Shown: piece by piece, positions 23,891 through 33,168 of the stretch
Layout of the letters: every line of letters starts with the position of its first letter
Position numbering within the stretch: position 1 is the stretch's first letter
Assembly (NCBI RefSeq): GCF_001816145.1
Contig: NZ_MDZB01000153.1
Span: 79,715-143,714, forward strand
DNA length: 64,000 nt
Direction: 5' to 3'
Origin: Hymenobacter lapidarius
GTDB lineage: Bacteria; Bacteroidota; Bacteroidia; Cytophagales; Hymenobacteraceae
Position numbers and translations under genes: made by a program
The notes under the pieces: model-generated
Told to the model about the DNA's origin: nothing
Databases searched by the model: none
What the model saw: only the letters and a program-made list of their open reading frames with translations

Positions 23891-24580
23891 ATGAAAAAGA
23901 CTCTTCTCTTTCTATTATTGGCTGTGGGTTCTTCCACGGCAGCTTTTTCCCAGGCCCGCCCGGGCGGTAGCCAATCGTCGGTGGACTACACCGGCGGCGG
24001 CGTCACCGAATCGCGCAACACCGGCTTCGGCATTAAAGGCGGCTACAACTTCAACACCTTGCGCGGCGACGATATTTCGGGCATTGAGCGCCAGTCGCGC
24101 AGCGACTTGCACGGCGGGTTCTACGGCCAGTTTGGACTCAACGAGTTTTCGTCGGTGCAGGCCGAACTGCTGTACTCCCGCCAGGGCTTCGAAGCCAACA
24201 CCGGCGTCGGCGCCGGAGCCTCGGCCCGCCAGCGCTACCGCATGGATTACTTTATGCTGCCCGTGATGTACGTGGGCAACTTCACCGAAAACCTCAGCTT
24301 CCACGTGGGCCCGCAGGTGTCGCTGCTCACCAACATTCGCCGCGACGAAAAGACGCTGGATATTTCCGCCAACGGCTTCAATTCGCTTGATTATGGTGCC
24401 GTGGGTGGTCTGGAAGCCCGCGTGGGTCCCGCCCGCCTGGGCGCCCGCTACAACCTGAGCCTGGGCAAGCTATTTGAAGACGGCAACAGCCAGACCGGCA
24501 TCATCAACCCGTCTTTCTCGAACAGCAAGTTATACAACAGCCTCGTGCAGGTGTATGTGGGCATCGGCTTTACCCAATAG
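23891..24580 (+). CDS. PorT-like outer-membrane beta-barrel protein
   Basis: A 229-residue protein with a clear signal peptide (MKKTLLFLLLAVGSSTAAFS, then QA). The mature chain alternates aromatic and polar residues in eight or so strands (GFGIKGGYNFNTLRG, FYGQFGLNEFSSVQAELLYS, FMLPVMYVGNF, LVQVYVGIGFTQ), typical of the outer-membrane beta-barrel domain named after PorT. It should sit in the outer membrane; the specific role cannot be read. It is followed by a strong terminator and stands alone as a transcription unit. Confidence 0.85.
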   Translation: MKKTLLFLLLAVGSSTAAFSQARPGGSQSSVDYTGGGVTESRNTGFGIKGGYNFNTLRGDDISGIERQSRSDLHGGFYGQFGLNEFSSVQAELLYSRQGFEANTGVGAGASARQRYRMDYFMLPVMYVGNFTENLSFHVGPQVSLLTNIRRDEKTLDISANGFNSLDYGAVGGLEARVGPARLGARYNLSLGKLFEDGNSQTGIINPSFSNSKLYNSLVQVYVGIGFTQ

Positions 24581-24604
24581 GTCAGGCTGCCTGGTTTATT
24601 TCCC

Positions 24605-24637
24605 AAAAAAGGAGGCTCAATCAGCCTCCTTTTTTTA
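24605..24637 (+). terminator. Rho-independent terminator after the barrel gene
   Basis: AAAAAAGGAGGCT pairs with AGCCTCCTTTTTT around a 5-base loop, followed by a T-run, 24 bases past the stop. Confidence 0.9.
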
Positions 24638-24892
24638 TGGGCATGCCGCACCCCGGCCTGGCGGGCGGCCCGCGGTGGCGGTGTTGTTTATAAAACCTTC
24701 TGGCGGCCGGGCAATTATTGGGGAAAGGACCACCCAGGGCCGGCGGCTTATGCCCAGGACGGTAATTTATCGTCGAAAGCATATGGCATCGGGTTTCGGT
24801 AATACCATCCGGCCCCTTGCTGCTTGTTGGAATTGAAGCCCTGGGGTTTCCTTTTTTGCTGCTTTCCGTGCCCTTCTTACATTCCATTGCCC
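24638..24892. other. Intergenic, nothing recognised
   Basis: Together with the terminator this makes a 312-base gap. The frame open from 24824 is only an upstream extension of the next gene. No promoter box, RNA or repeat was recognised. Confidence 0.5.
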
Positions 24893-25396
24893 ATGCTCAC
24901 GCCCGCCCAAATCGCAGTCATATTCCAGGGCAATGAGCAAGTGGTGGTCCGGGGCCTGGCGGTGCTGGCGGCCTGGGCCCTGCTCAACCTGGTGGTGGGC
25001 GGGTACCTGCTGGCTCGTGCCGACCGCCGCTACGAATCGTATTATTTCCAGGCCATGAACGTAGGCTGGGGTTTGGTAAACACGGCCCTGGCGGGCTGGA
25101 GCATCCTGCAACTGCGGTTTTCAGTGCCCGCGGGCGTGAGCGTGGCCGACCTGTTTCGGGAGCAGCTGCTCAACGAAAACCTGTTTTTGCTGAATGCCGG
25201 GCTCGATGTGGCCTACATCATGACGGGCTTTTACCTGCGCGCCCTGGGAGCACATCCCGGCCGGGAAAGGCCCGAAAGAATGCTCGGGTTTGGCCGTTCA
25301 CTGTGGGTGCAGGGCGGTTTTTTGCTGGTTTTCGATGCCATGATGTGGGCATTGCTTCATTGGCAGGGTCAGGCGTGGGTGCAGCAGTTAACGTGA
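24893..25396 (+). CDS. Four-helix integral membrane protein of unknown function
   Basis: From the ATG at 24893 the protein has 167 residues. Four hydrophobic helices are visible: LAVLAAWALLNLVVGGYLLA, AMNVGWGLVNTALAGWSILQ, FLLNAGLDVAYIMTGFYLRA and VQGGFLLVFDAMMWALLHW. An upstream 23-residue extension is open but starts in less plausible sequence. The pattern matches a conserved membrane family of Hymenobacter and relatives; no activity is known to me. It is probably monocistronic; 25397-25617 shows nothing. Confidence 0.7.
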   Translation: MLTPAQIAVIFQGNEQVVVRGLAVLAAWALLNLVVGGYLLARADRRYESYYFQAMNVGWGLVNTALAGWSILQLRFSVPAGVSVADLFREQLLNENLFLLNAGLDVAYIMTGFYLRALGAHPGRERPERMLGFGRSLWVQGGFLLVFDAMMWALLHWQGQAWVQQLT

Positions 25397-25617
25397 AATA
25401 ATCAAATTGCGCCTTGTCGTCCCACAATGGGACAACTGGCCCATTATGAGAAAACTGCCAGTTTGTTCGCTTGGCAAATCCATCCATAAGTCGTGGAAAT
25501 TGCAGAGTTCAACCTAAAACTTATAACGGTGCTGCCGAAGTGCGGAATTTTGAGCCATCCTTTTAGCCTAGCCGGGCAATCAGGTGACTGCTACAATTTC
25601 CGACTGCTTTTTCGCTC

Positions 25618-26796
25618 ATGCGTCAGTTCCTCGCCGCCCTCGCCACCTTCTGCACCTTGCTCACCAGCAGCTTTGCGCTGCAAGCCAAACCGCTGGACCG
25701 CACCGAAACCGTTGCCCTGACTTCGCCGGCTGGCGGCGTGCGGCTCAGCGGGCTGCTCCGGATGCCCAGCGGCCCCGGCCCTTTCCCCGCCGTGGTGCTG
25801 CTGCCCGAGCGTGGCTCCGATGCCGACAACCCGCGCTCGGCAGATAACCAGCTGCTCAATACCCTCGCCGACTACCTCGTGAGCCAGGGCATGGCCGTGC
25901 TGCGCCTGCAGGAGCGCGGCCAGGGCGGGTCGGAAGGCTCATTCAGCACCACTACGCTGAGCGAGCGTTCGGCTGATGCCATTGCGGCCCTGAACTACCT
26001 GCGCACCCGGCCGCAGCTCGATGTGACCCGCCTGGGCCTCATCGGTCACGGCGAAGGAGCCAATGTGGCCCTGCTGGCCGGCGCGCAGCCGCTGGCCCCC
26101 ACGTTTATTGTGGCCTTGGCGGCGGCGGGCCTGCCCGGCCGCGAGGTGCTGGCCACCCAGCCCGTGATGTACGGCAAGTTTCTGGGCAACGACTCAACCG
26201 ACATGCAGCGCCAGCGCCAGTACCGGCGCGACCTGGCCGCGGCCGAACAGGAAGCTGCGAAAATGCGCGCCAACGGCTCCAACGCCGCACAGGTGCAAAC
26301 CTACCTCGACCAGCAGCGCATGCGGCAGAAAATGGCCATTCGCCGCGACGAAGCCAGCCTCATCAAACACCAGCGCGCCATGCTGGAGATTGTGCGCCAA
26401 ACGCCCGACAATGCCCAGGCCCAGGCCATTCTAACCAATATGCTGCGCCAGCGCTACCCCGGCATCGCGCCGGCCGATGTGCAAGCCAGCGTGCAGCTGC
26501 TCACCACGCCCGCCTACCGCAGCTACCTCACCTTTGACCCACAGGCCAGCCTGGCCGGGGTGCGCTGCCCGGTGCTGCTGCTGCAAGGCGACGACGACAC
26601 CGTGGTAAACCCGCTGGTGAACGCCTCGCTCCTGAAAAAGGGACTGCACGGCAACCCCCGCGTGGCCGAGAAGAACTACCCAGGCCTCAACCACGCCCTG
26701 CAGCTTACCAGTGCCATTGCGGCGGGCATGTCGCCCGCCCCCGTTTCGATTGATGCGCCAGCTGATATCCGCACCTGGATTCTGGGCCAGAAGTAG
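25618..26796 (+). CDS. Secreted alpha/beta hydrolase with the nucleophile Ser replaced by Gly
   Basis: A signal peptide (FLAALATFCTLLTSSFALQA) precedes a dienelactone-hydrolase-like alpha/beta fold: oxyanion-region VVLLPERGSDADN, then a helical lid insertion at about 195-270, and VLLLQGDDDTVVNP supplying the acid and YPGLNHAL supplying the His. The nucleophile elbow reads GHGEGA at 143-148 where relatives have GHSEGG, so Gly145 (codon GGC) replaces the catalytic Ser (AGC would be one base away). As written it cannot act as a serine hydrolase. It could be a pseudo-enzyme or carry a sequencing error. Confidence 0.85.
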   Translation: MRQFLAALATFCTLLTSSFALQAKPLDRTETVALTSPAGGVRLSGLLRMPSGPGPFPAVVLLPERGSDADNPRSADNQLLNTLADYLVSQGMAVLRLQERGQGGSEGSFSTTTLSERSADAIAALNYLRTRPQLDVTRLGLIGHGEGANVALLAGAQPLAPTFIVALAAAGLPGREVLATQPVMYGKFLGNDSTDMQRQRQYRRDLAAAEQEAAKMRANGSNAAQVQTYLDQQRMRQKMAIRRDEASLIKHQRAMLEIVRQTPDNAQAQAILTNMLRQRYPGIAPADVQASVQLLTTPAYRSYLTFDPQASLAGVRCPVLLLQGDDDTVVNPLVNASLLKKGLHGNPRVAEKNYPGLNHALQLTSAIAAGMSPAPVSIDAPADIRTWILGQK

Positions 26797-26859
26797 GAAG
26801 TAGTAGTTCAACAGTAACCGGACTGCTCATTGCCAGAGCATTTTGTCTGCTAACCAGTT

Positions 26860-26917
26860 GCTATTCAAACACAAAGCCCCGGCTCTATGCAGAGTCGGGG
26901 CTTTGTGTTTGAATAGC
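26860..26917. terminator. Very strong bidirectional terminator
   Basis: A perfect 22-base inverted repeat (26860-26881 with 26896-26917; core CACAAAGCCCCG) closes a 14-base loop that itself contains CTCT/AGAG. It lies between convergent genes ending at 26796 and 26950. Confidence 0.9.
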
Positions 26918-26949
26918 AGCCAGCACATTGCTGCGCTGGCACTGGCAGG

Positions 26950-27528
26950 CTAGCTATTACCGCCGTGCTGGGGCTCGAGCATTTCTTCCACAATCTTCTT
27001 GTTGAAGGCAGGGATGTCCTGGGGATTGCGGCTGGTGATGAGGCCGTGGTCGCACACCACTTCGGCATCTTCCCAGTGGGCGCCGGCGTTGCGCAGGTCG
27101 GTTTGCAGGCTGGGCCAGCTGGTCACGCGTTTGCCGCGCACGGCATCGGCTTCGATGAGCAGCCAGGGGCCGTGGCAGATGGCGGCCACCACCTTGCTGG
27201 AACCGGCAAATTCGCGGATGAAGGCCACCACGTCTTTATCCATGCGCAGGATGTCGGGGTTCATCTGGCCACCGGGCAGCACCAGGGCATCGTAGTCGGC
27301 GGGCTTGGCGTCGCCAATGACCTTATCGACGTCTACTTTGCTGCCCCAGTCTTTAACGGGACCGTCCCAGCCCTTAATGGAGCCGCTTTTGAGGGAGATG
27401 ACGTGGGTTTCGGCGCCCTCGCCTTCCAGGTATTTTTTGGGTTCGTCGAGTTCGGATTGCTCAAATCCGTCGGTGGCGATGATGGCAATTTTCTTGCCTT
27501 TGAGTTTGTCGCTGCTGAAGATGCTCAT
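26950..27528 (-). CDS. DJ-1/PfpI family protein (type 1 glutamine amidotransferase-like)
   Basis: This 192-residue protein is a typical single-domain member of the PfpI/YhbO branch. It shows IAIIATDGFEQSEL with the conserved Glu23, LVLPGGQMNPD, and the nucleophile elbow VAAICHGPWLL with Cys118-His119, followed by KRVTSWPSLQTDLRNAGAHW. Members are general stress proteins, variously described as intracellular proteases, chaperones or deglycases of glycated protein and nucleotides. It is cytoplasmic, with no signal peptide. It is divergent from the T9SS gene at 27847. Confidence 0.9.
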   Translation of the reverse strand: MSIFSSDKLKGKKIAIIATDGFEQSELDEPKKYLEGEGAETHVISLKSGSIKGWDGPVKDWGSKVDVDKVIGDAKPADYDALVLPGGQMNPDILRMDKDVVAFIREFAGSSKVVAAICHGPWLLIEADAVRGKRVTSWPSLQTDLRNAGAHWEDAEVVCDHGLITSRNPQDIPAFNKKIVEEMLEPQHGGNS

Positions 27529-27846
27529 AGGTAGGGTAGCGGTAATGGAAAGGCCGGAGATATGCCCGGGCCTATTGCTTTACGCCCCGCAGCTCCTTTG
27601 GTTCGCCCGGCACCGGAGGGTGATTAGGGTGAAATCAGGACAAATGATGCCAGTCCCGGACGTTTCCGTTGCGTGAAACAGTGCCATCGCGCGCCCCGCA
27701 CATTGCTCTCCTACCGGTGTTTGCATGCCGCCGATAACTGCCGGGGCACGCGAGGCGGAACCGCCCGGCCCAAGCTTGTATTTTTTTCCTTTGAAATAGA
27801 ACCCAGCCCGTGCACTGTATTCATTTTTTGGGGTATCTTACTGCCT
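27529..27846. other. Divergent promoter region, nothing recognised
   Basis: These 318 bases separate divergent genes. The frame open from 27673 is an N-terminal extension of the next gene and is rejected because the ATG at 27847 begins a proper signal peptide. No repeat or RNA was recognised. Confidence 0.45.
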
Positions 27847-29778
27847 ATGATACGCTGCTGGATGGTTCTGCTTGGTTGCCGCCGTTTTCTACTCGCCTTG
27901 GCTTTGGCACTGGTGGCCCCACTGGCGGCCTCGGCCACGCACATTGTGGGTGGCGAACTGGATTTGCAGCACAAATCAGGCACAACCTACACGCTCAGCC
28001 TCAACCTGTATTTCGACGCTATTAACGGCGCCCCCGGGGCCCTGGACCCGCAGCTCACGGCCAGCATTTTTTCGAAGGCCACCAACGAGCGCATCACCAA
28101 CGTGGTGCTGACGCTGACCTCTAAGACCTTTGTGAACTACACCAGCCCGGCTTGCGCCGTGGGCTCGCTCAGCACGCGCAAGCTGGTATACACCCGCGAC
28201 CTTACCCTCGCCCCCGCCCTCTACAGCAACCCCGCGGGCTATTACGTGGCCGTGGAGCGCTGCTGCCGCAACGTCACCATCAGCAACATTGTGAACCCCG
28301 GCGGGGCCGCCCAGGCGTTCTACCTGGAGTTTCCGGCGGTGGTGCGCAACGGGGCCGCGTTTATTGACTCCACGCCGCGCATCTTCCCGCCGCTGGGCGA
28401 CTACGCCTGCCGGGGCGAACTGTTTTACTACGATTTCGGGGGGCAGGACCCCGACCAGGATTCCCTGGCCTACGACATGGTGACGCCCCTCAACGGCTTC
28501 ACCACATCGGTCCTGCCGTCGGTGGCGCAGGCAGGCAGCGCGCCCTACCCCCTCATTCAGTGGAGCGCGGGCCGGAGCATCACCAACCAGATTCCCGGCA
28601 GCCCCGCCCTGGGCATCGACGCCCGCACCGGCCGCCTCACGGTGCGTCCGGCCAGCCTGGGATTGTACGTATTTGGCGTGCGCTGCTCGGAGTACCGGCG
28701 GGGCGTGAAAATCGGCGAGACGCGGCGCGATTTCCAGCTGTTTGTCCTGAACTGCCCCACCAACGCCACGCCGCGCCTGCAGGTGCGGGCCACGGGCAGC
28801 CCGGCCCTGTACCGGCCCGGCCGCGACACCCTGCGCCTGGTGCCGGGCGGCAACCGCTGCCTCACCATCCGCTACACCGACCCCGACCCCAACTCCGTGC
28901 TGACGCTGAGCAGCCGCCCGGTTAACTTCACCGGGCCCACGCCGCTCTTTACCACCAGCCGCACCGGCACCGTGCGCGCGCCCGGCGCCCCCGACACCCT
29001 CACCACCACCCTGTGCTTCCCCGACTGCATCGACACCCAGGGCAAGGTGTACCTGCTCGACCTGATTGTGGCCGATAATGGCTGCAGCCTGCCCCGGCGC
29101 GACACCTTGCGCGTGGCGTTCACGGCCACGCTGGCGCCCAATGCCGCGCCCCGGCTCACCAGCACGTTCCCACCCGAGCCGGCCCTGCCCCTGCCCAACG
29201 CGCCGCCGGCCGTGGTGCGCGTGGCGCTGGGCAGCCGCTACACCGCCACCCTGCTCGGCACCGATGCCGACCGCAACGCCCTGACTCTGACCGCCACCGG
29301 CGATGGCTTCGACCTGGCGGCGCGGGGCATGCGCTTCACCGCTCAAAACGGCCCCGGCGAGGCCACCGGCCTTTTCACCTGGGAGCCCAACTGCGATGCC
29401 GGCCGCAGCACCGTCACCTCCCTCACCGTGCGCTTCCGGCTGACCGAAACCGGCCCCTGCGTGCCCATCCCCAGGGAGCGGGTGGTGCGCTTTGAATTAG
29501 TGCCCGAAAAAGATTCCGCCGCCTTCCGCCCGCCCAACATCATCACGCCCAACGGCGACACCAAAAACGACTTCCTCAGCATGCCCGACCTGCCGGCCGA
29601 TTTCTGCGGCCGCAGCTTCGCCGGCATCACAATCTACTCGCGCTGGGGGCAGGTGGTGTACCAGTCGCCCGACCGCAACTTCCGTTGGGGCGGCGCGGGC
29701 ATGGCCGGCAATTACTTCTACCTCGTGAGCTACACCGACGGCCGCAGGTTCAAGGGCTGGGTGGAGGTGAAGCCGTAA
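27847..29778 (+). CDS. T9SS type B (gliding-motility-associated C-terminal) surface protein
   Basis: The ATG at 27847 begins a signal peptide (FLLALALALVAPLAASA) followed at once by THIVGGELDLQHK, a start shared by many Bacteroidota gliding-associated proteins. The 643-residue chain has several beta-sandwich segments with paired cysteines (CCRN, CLTIRYTDPDPNS, CFPDCID). The C-terminal 85 residues (NIITPNGDTKNDFLS, ITIYSRWGQVVYQS, FKGWVEVKP) are the T9SS type B sorting domain. It should be exported across the outer membrane. Ligand unknown; it may be an adhesin. Confidence 0.88.
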   Translation: MIRCWMVLLGCRRFLLALALALVAPLAASATHIVGGELDLQHKSGTTYTLSLNLYFDAINGAPGALDPQLTASIFSKATNERITNVVLTLTSKTFVNYTSPACAVGSLSTRKLVYTRDLTLAPALYSNPAGYYVAVERCCRNVTISNIVNPGGAAQAFYLEFPAVVRNGAAFIDSTPRIFPPLGDYACRGELFYYDFGGQDPDQDSLAYDMVTPLNGFTTSVLPSVAQAGSAPYPLIQWSAGRSITNQIPGSPALGIDARTGRLTVRPASLGLYVFGVRCSEYRRGVKIGETRRDFQLFVLNCPTNATPRLQVRATGSPALYRPGRDTLRLVPGGNRCLTIRYTDPDPNSVLTLSSRPVNFTGPTPLFTTSRTGTVRAPGAPDTLTTTLCFPDCIDTQGKVYLLDLIVADNGCSLPRRDTLRVAFTATLAPNAAPRLTSTFPPEPALPLPNAPPAVVRVALGSRYTATLLGTDADRNALTLTATGDGFDLAARGMRFTAQNGPGEATGLFTWEPNCDAGRSTVTSLTVRFRLTETGPCVPIPRERVVRFELVPEKDSAAFRPPNIITPNGDTKNDFLSMPDLPADFCGRSFAGITIYSRWGQVVYQSPDRNFRWGGAGMAGNYFYLVSYTDGRRFKGWVEVKP

Positions 29779-29904
29779 AGCAGAAGGACAGAATCAGCCG
29801 GGCAGATGTGGGGTGCGGCATTGTGCGGGTTGGCGGTGGCGCCGGGCTACTTTTGCTCACCTTAACTGCAACACCTCCTATTTTCCCGCCGTCTGTTTTT
29901 TTCT

Positions 29905-31761
29905 ATGATTCGAATTTTTCTTGCCTTCCTGTTTGCCGGTGCCCTGTGCCCGGCCGCGGCCCAAACGCTTTACATGCCCCGCGACATTCAGCGGGCCTAC
30001 GACCGAGGCACCCGCAGCCCCGATGGCCGCCCCAGCCCCAAATACTGGCAAAATCGCGCCCGCTACGACATCACCATGCAGGCCGCGCCGCCGGCCCGCG
30101 ACATTCGGGGCCGCGAAACCATCACCTACTTCAACAACAGCCCCGACACGCTGCGGCAGGTGGTGATGCGCCTCACGATGAACATCCACCAGCCCGGCGC
30201 GGCCCGCGACAGCGACGCCAACCCCGATTACCTCACCTCCGGCCTCGTCATCGACACTTTTAAGGTGAATGGCCAGGGCCGGCCGGCACCTTTTGCTGAC
30301 GGCGGCACTGCCCGCAGCCTGCCCCTGGGCAAGCCGCTCGCGCCCCGCGATTCCATTAAATTCACCATTGCCTGGCACTTTCCGCTTTCCCTTGAGAGCG
30401 GCCGCGAGGGCGTTATCGACCCCAATACCTTTTTCCTGGCCTATTTCTATCCCCGCGTGGCCGTGTACGACGACTACGCCGGCTGGGACCGGCTGCCGTT
30501 TGTGGACAGCAAAGAGTTCTACAACGATTTCAACGACTACAGCTTGCGCGTGCAGGTGCCCGCCAACTACATCGTGTGGGCCACCGGCACCCTCCAAAAC
30601 CCCGACCAGGTGCTGCAAAAGGCCGCCGCCAAGCGCCTCAAACAGTCCTTCACCAGCGACAAAGTCATTCACGTGGCCACCGCCGCCGACCTGGCCAAGA
30701 AGTCCATCACCGCCCAAAACCCCACCAACACCTGGGTCTGGACCGCCACCGACATTTCCGACGTGACCGTGGGCCTGAGCAGCGGCTACGTCTGGGACGC
30801 GGCCAGCGTGGTGGTGGACGCCCGCACCAAGCGCCGCGCCAGCATGCAGGCCGCTTTTGCCGACTCCACGGCCAATTTCCACCAGTCGGTGAAGTTTGGG
30901 CAATACGCGCTGGGCTGGTTTTCGGACCCCAAAAACTGGCCCGGCGTGGCGTATCCGTTCCCCAAAATGACGGCTTTCCAGGGCTTTGCCGACATGGAAT
31001 ACCCCATGATGCTGAACGATAGCCCCCAGGAGGACCCCAAATTCGGCCAGTTTGTGCAGGACCACGAAATCGTGCATACCTACTTCCCTTTCTACATGGG
31101 CATCAATGAAAGCCGCTTCGCTTACATGGACGAAGGCTGGGCCACCACGTTTGAGCGGCTCATCAACACCAGCCAGAACGGCGCGGCTTATGCCGACGAG
31201 TTTTACAAGAAATTCCGCGTCAGCCGCTGGATAAACGACCGCAACTCGGCCCAGGACCTGCCTATCATCACGCCCAGCAGCGAACTGCGCGCCGGCTACG
31301 GCAACAACGCATACGGCAAGCCCTCGCTCAGCTATTTCGCCCTGAAAGACATGCTTGGCGATGTGCTGTTCAAGAAATGCCTGCACGCTTTCATGGCCGA
31401 CTGGCACGGCAAGCACCCCATTCCGTGGGATTATTTCAACTCGTTCAGCACCACCTCGGGCCAGAATCTGAACTGGTTTTTCCAGAACTGGTTTTTCACC
31501 AATAGCTACATTGACCTGGCCGTGACGGCCAGCGGCAGCACCGTTACGGTGCAAAACGTGGGCGGCTTCGCCATTCCCTTCGATGTGGCCGTGGCCTACA
31601 CCGACGGCACCACGGCCACCCTGCACCAGTCGCCCGCCATCTGGCAGGTCAACCAGCAGCAGGCGACCATCACCGTGCCCAAAACGGTGAAGTCCGTGAC
31701 CTTGCAGCAAGGCGTTTTTCTGGATGCCAACGAGAAGGACAACGCGTGGACGCAGCGCTAG
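29905..31761 (+). CDS. Secreted M1 family metallopeptidase
   Basis: A 618-residue protein with a signal peptide (FLAFLFAGALCPAAAQ). The N-terminal beta-saddle domain (about 45-230) is followed by a catalytic domain with HEIVH at 387-391 and the third zinc ligand Glu410 in MDEGWAT, exactly 18 residues after the second His as in gluzincins. MEYPMM upstream stands at the position of the GAMEN exopeptidase loop. The C-terminal 90 residues form a beta domain. It probably trims peptides in the periplasm or outside the cell. A second, different M1 enzyme lies at 57757-59421. Confidence 0.9.
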   Translation: MIRIFLAFLFAGALCPAAAQTLYMPRDIQRAYDRGTRSPDGRPSPKYWQNRARYDITMQAAPPARDIRGRETITYFNNSPDTLRQVVMRLTMNIHQPGAARDSDANPDYLTSGLVIDTFKVNGQGRPAPFADGGTARSLPLGKPLAPRDSIKFTIAWHFPLSLESGREGVIDPNTFFLAYFYPRVAVYDDYAGWDRLPFVDSKEFYNDFNDYSLRVQVPANYIVWATGTLQNPDQVLQKAAAKRLKQSFTSDKVIHVATAADLAKKSITAQNPTNTWVWTATDISDVTVGLSSGYVWDAASVVVDARTKRRASMQAAFADSTANFHQSVKFGQYALGWFSDPKNWPGVAYPFPKMTAFQGFADMEYPMMLNDSPQEDPKFGQFVQDHEIVHTYFPFYMGINESRFAYMDEGWATTFERLINTSQNGAAYADEFYKKFRVSRWINDRNSAQDLPIITPSSELRAGYGNNAYGKPSLSYFALKDMLGDVLFKKCLHAFMADWHGKHPIPWDYFNSFSTTSGQNLNWFFQNWFFTNSYIDLAVTASGSTVTVQNVGGFAIPFDVAVAYTDGTTATLHQSPAIWQVNQQQATITVPKTVKSVTLQQGVFLDANEKDNAWTQR

Positions 31762-31814
31762 CCGCCCCCCGAAGCTCGTCAGATTAAAACCTCAGCGTTA
31801 AAATCCGATTAAAA

Positions 31815-31877
31815 AAGAAAAGCCGTAAGTTGGCCTGCCCAAAGCTCCTGGGTAGATACCAACTGACGGCTTTTCTT
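31815..31877. terminator. Long hairpin between the peptidase and the phosphate transporter
   Basis: Positions 31815-31833 pair with 31859-31877 (19 bases, one mismatch; core AAGAAAAGCCGT / ACGGCTTTTCTT) around a 25-base loop. It ends 14 bases before the transporter start codon. It could be the terminator of the upstream gene or an attenuator or translational control element of the transporter. Confidence 0.6.
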
Positions 31878-31891
31878 ATTATCTGCGCGCT

Positions 31892-33007
31892 GTGCTGCTA
31901 CTTTTTCTATTTCTGGCGGTCCTGCTGCTCACGTACTCCAACGGCGCCAACGACAACTTCAAGGGCGTGGCTACGCTGTGGGGCAGTGGTACGCTGGCCT
32001 ACCGCCCGGCCCTGATTTTGGCCACCATAGCCACGTTTGCCGGCTCCGTCTGCTCGTATTTTTTTGCAGAGGAGCTGATTAAGAACTTCTCGGGCAAAGG
32101 GCTGGTGCCCGATGACATTATCCAGTCGGTTGATTTCACGCTGTCGGTGGCGCTGGCAGCGGGCGTCACGGTGCTGCTGGCCACGCGGTATGGCTTTCCC
32201 ATTTCCACCACGCACGGGCTGGTGGGCGCGTTGGTGGGGGCCGGACTGGTGGCAGTGGGCACGGCGGTAAATTTTGCCAAGCTGGGCGCCAGCTTTTTTC
32301 TGCCGCTCATTCTGGGGCCGGTGCTGGCCGTGGGGCTGGGCAGCTTGGTGTACGTGCTATTTCGGCAGGGCCGCCGGGCGGCGGGCATCACCGAAGAATC
32401 GTGCGTGTGCGTGGGCGACATCTGGGTGCCGGCCGCCGCGGCGCCCGCCGTGGCTTTCACGGCGCTGCCCACGCTGCACGCCGGCACGGGCACCCAGGCC
32501 GAGTGCCAGAACCTCTACCAGGGTAAATTCATCGGCCTTAATTTCCAGCCCCTCATCAACAACCTGCACTACGGCAGCGCCGCGGCCATGAGCTTTGCCC
32601 GCGGCCTCAACGACACGCCCAAGCTGGTGGGACTGCTGCTGCTGTGCAAGTTTTTCGCCATGCCCGTCAACGTGCTTATTCTGGCCGTGGCCATGGCCAT
32701 TGGCGGCTTGCTGAATGCGCGCAAGGTGGCTAACACCATGAGCAAGAAGATATCGAAGCTCAACCACGGCCAGGGTTTTACGGCCAATCTGGTGACGAGC
32801 CTGCTCGTGATTGCGGCCAGCAAATTCGGCCTGCCGGTGTCCACCACGCACGTATCGGTGGGCAGCATCTACGGCATCGGCCTGGTAAACGGCACGGCCA
32901 ACTCCCGGGAGATTGCCAAAATCGGGTTGTCGTGGCTGCTCACGCTGCCAGTGGCCGCGCTGCTGAGTGCGGGCTTCTACTACGCCTTTCACACGCTGGG
33001 CCGGTGA
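31892..33007 (+). CDS. PiT family inorganic phosphate transporter
   Basis: The GTG at 31892 gives 371 residues that begin directly in the first membrane helix. Both inverted PiT signature repeats are present: YSNGANDNFKGVATLWGSG with GFPISTTHGLVGALVG, and FARGLNDTPKLVGLL with GLPVSTTHVSVGSIYG. The gap between halves is a soluble loop (about 165-220). PiT proteins import phosphate, usually as a metal-phosphate complex, by proton or sodium symport across the inner membrane. The short N-terminus and non-ATG start leave the exact start somewhat open. A conspicuous hairpin precedes the gene. Confidence 0.9.
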   Translation: MLLLFLFLAVLLLTYSNGANDNFKGVATLWGSGTLAYRPALILATIATFAGSVCSYFFAEELIKNFSGKGLVPDDIIQSVDFTLSVALAAGVTVLLATRYGFPISTTHGLVGALVGAGLVAVGTAVNFAKLGASFFLPLILGPVLAVGLGSLVYVLFRQGRRAAGITEESCVCVGDIWVPAAAAPAVAFTALPTLHAGTGTQAECQNLYQGKFIGLNFQPLINNLHYGSAAAMSFARGLNDTPKLVGLLLLCKFFAMPVNVLILAVAMAIGGLLNARKVANTMSKKISKLNHGQGFTANLVTSLLVIAASKFGLPVSTTHVSVGSIYGIGLVNGTANSREIAKIGLSWLLTLPVAALLSAGFYYAFHTLGR

Positions 33008-33037
33008 TGAGTCTTCGTAAACGACCATAAATTAGAA

Positions 33038-33127
33038 CGTCATGCTGAGCTTGCCGAAGCACCTCTACCGCTTCATTGCATGGCTCATACGAAGCGGTAG
33101 AGATGCTTCGACAAGCTCAGCATGACG
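33038..33127. repeat. Intergenic palindromic repeat, copy A
   Basis: The arms 33038-33074 and 33091-33127 are 37 bases each with two mismatches, and begin and end in CGTCATGCTGAGC / GCTCAGCATGACG. The 16-base loop is unrelated. Related arms occur at 56105-56143 and 57648-57742, and a similar family at 39451-39536. Confidence 0.85.
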
Positions 33128-33168
33128 GTCCGCCTTACCTTAACACTCTCCCGTTTACTCTTTTTTAC

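Noticed and set aside
29878..31710. A 610-codon open frame antisense to the M1 peptidase
   Set aside because: Composition is typical of antisense reading of a GC-rich gene. The plus strand has a signal peptide and HEIVH-x18-E.
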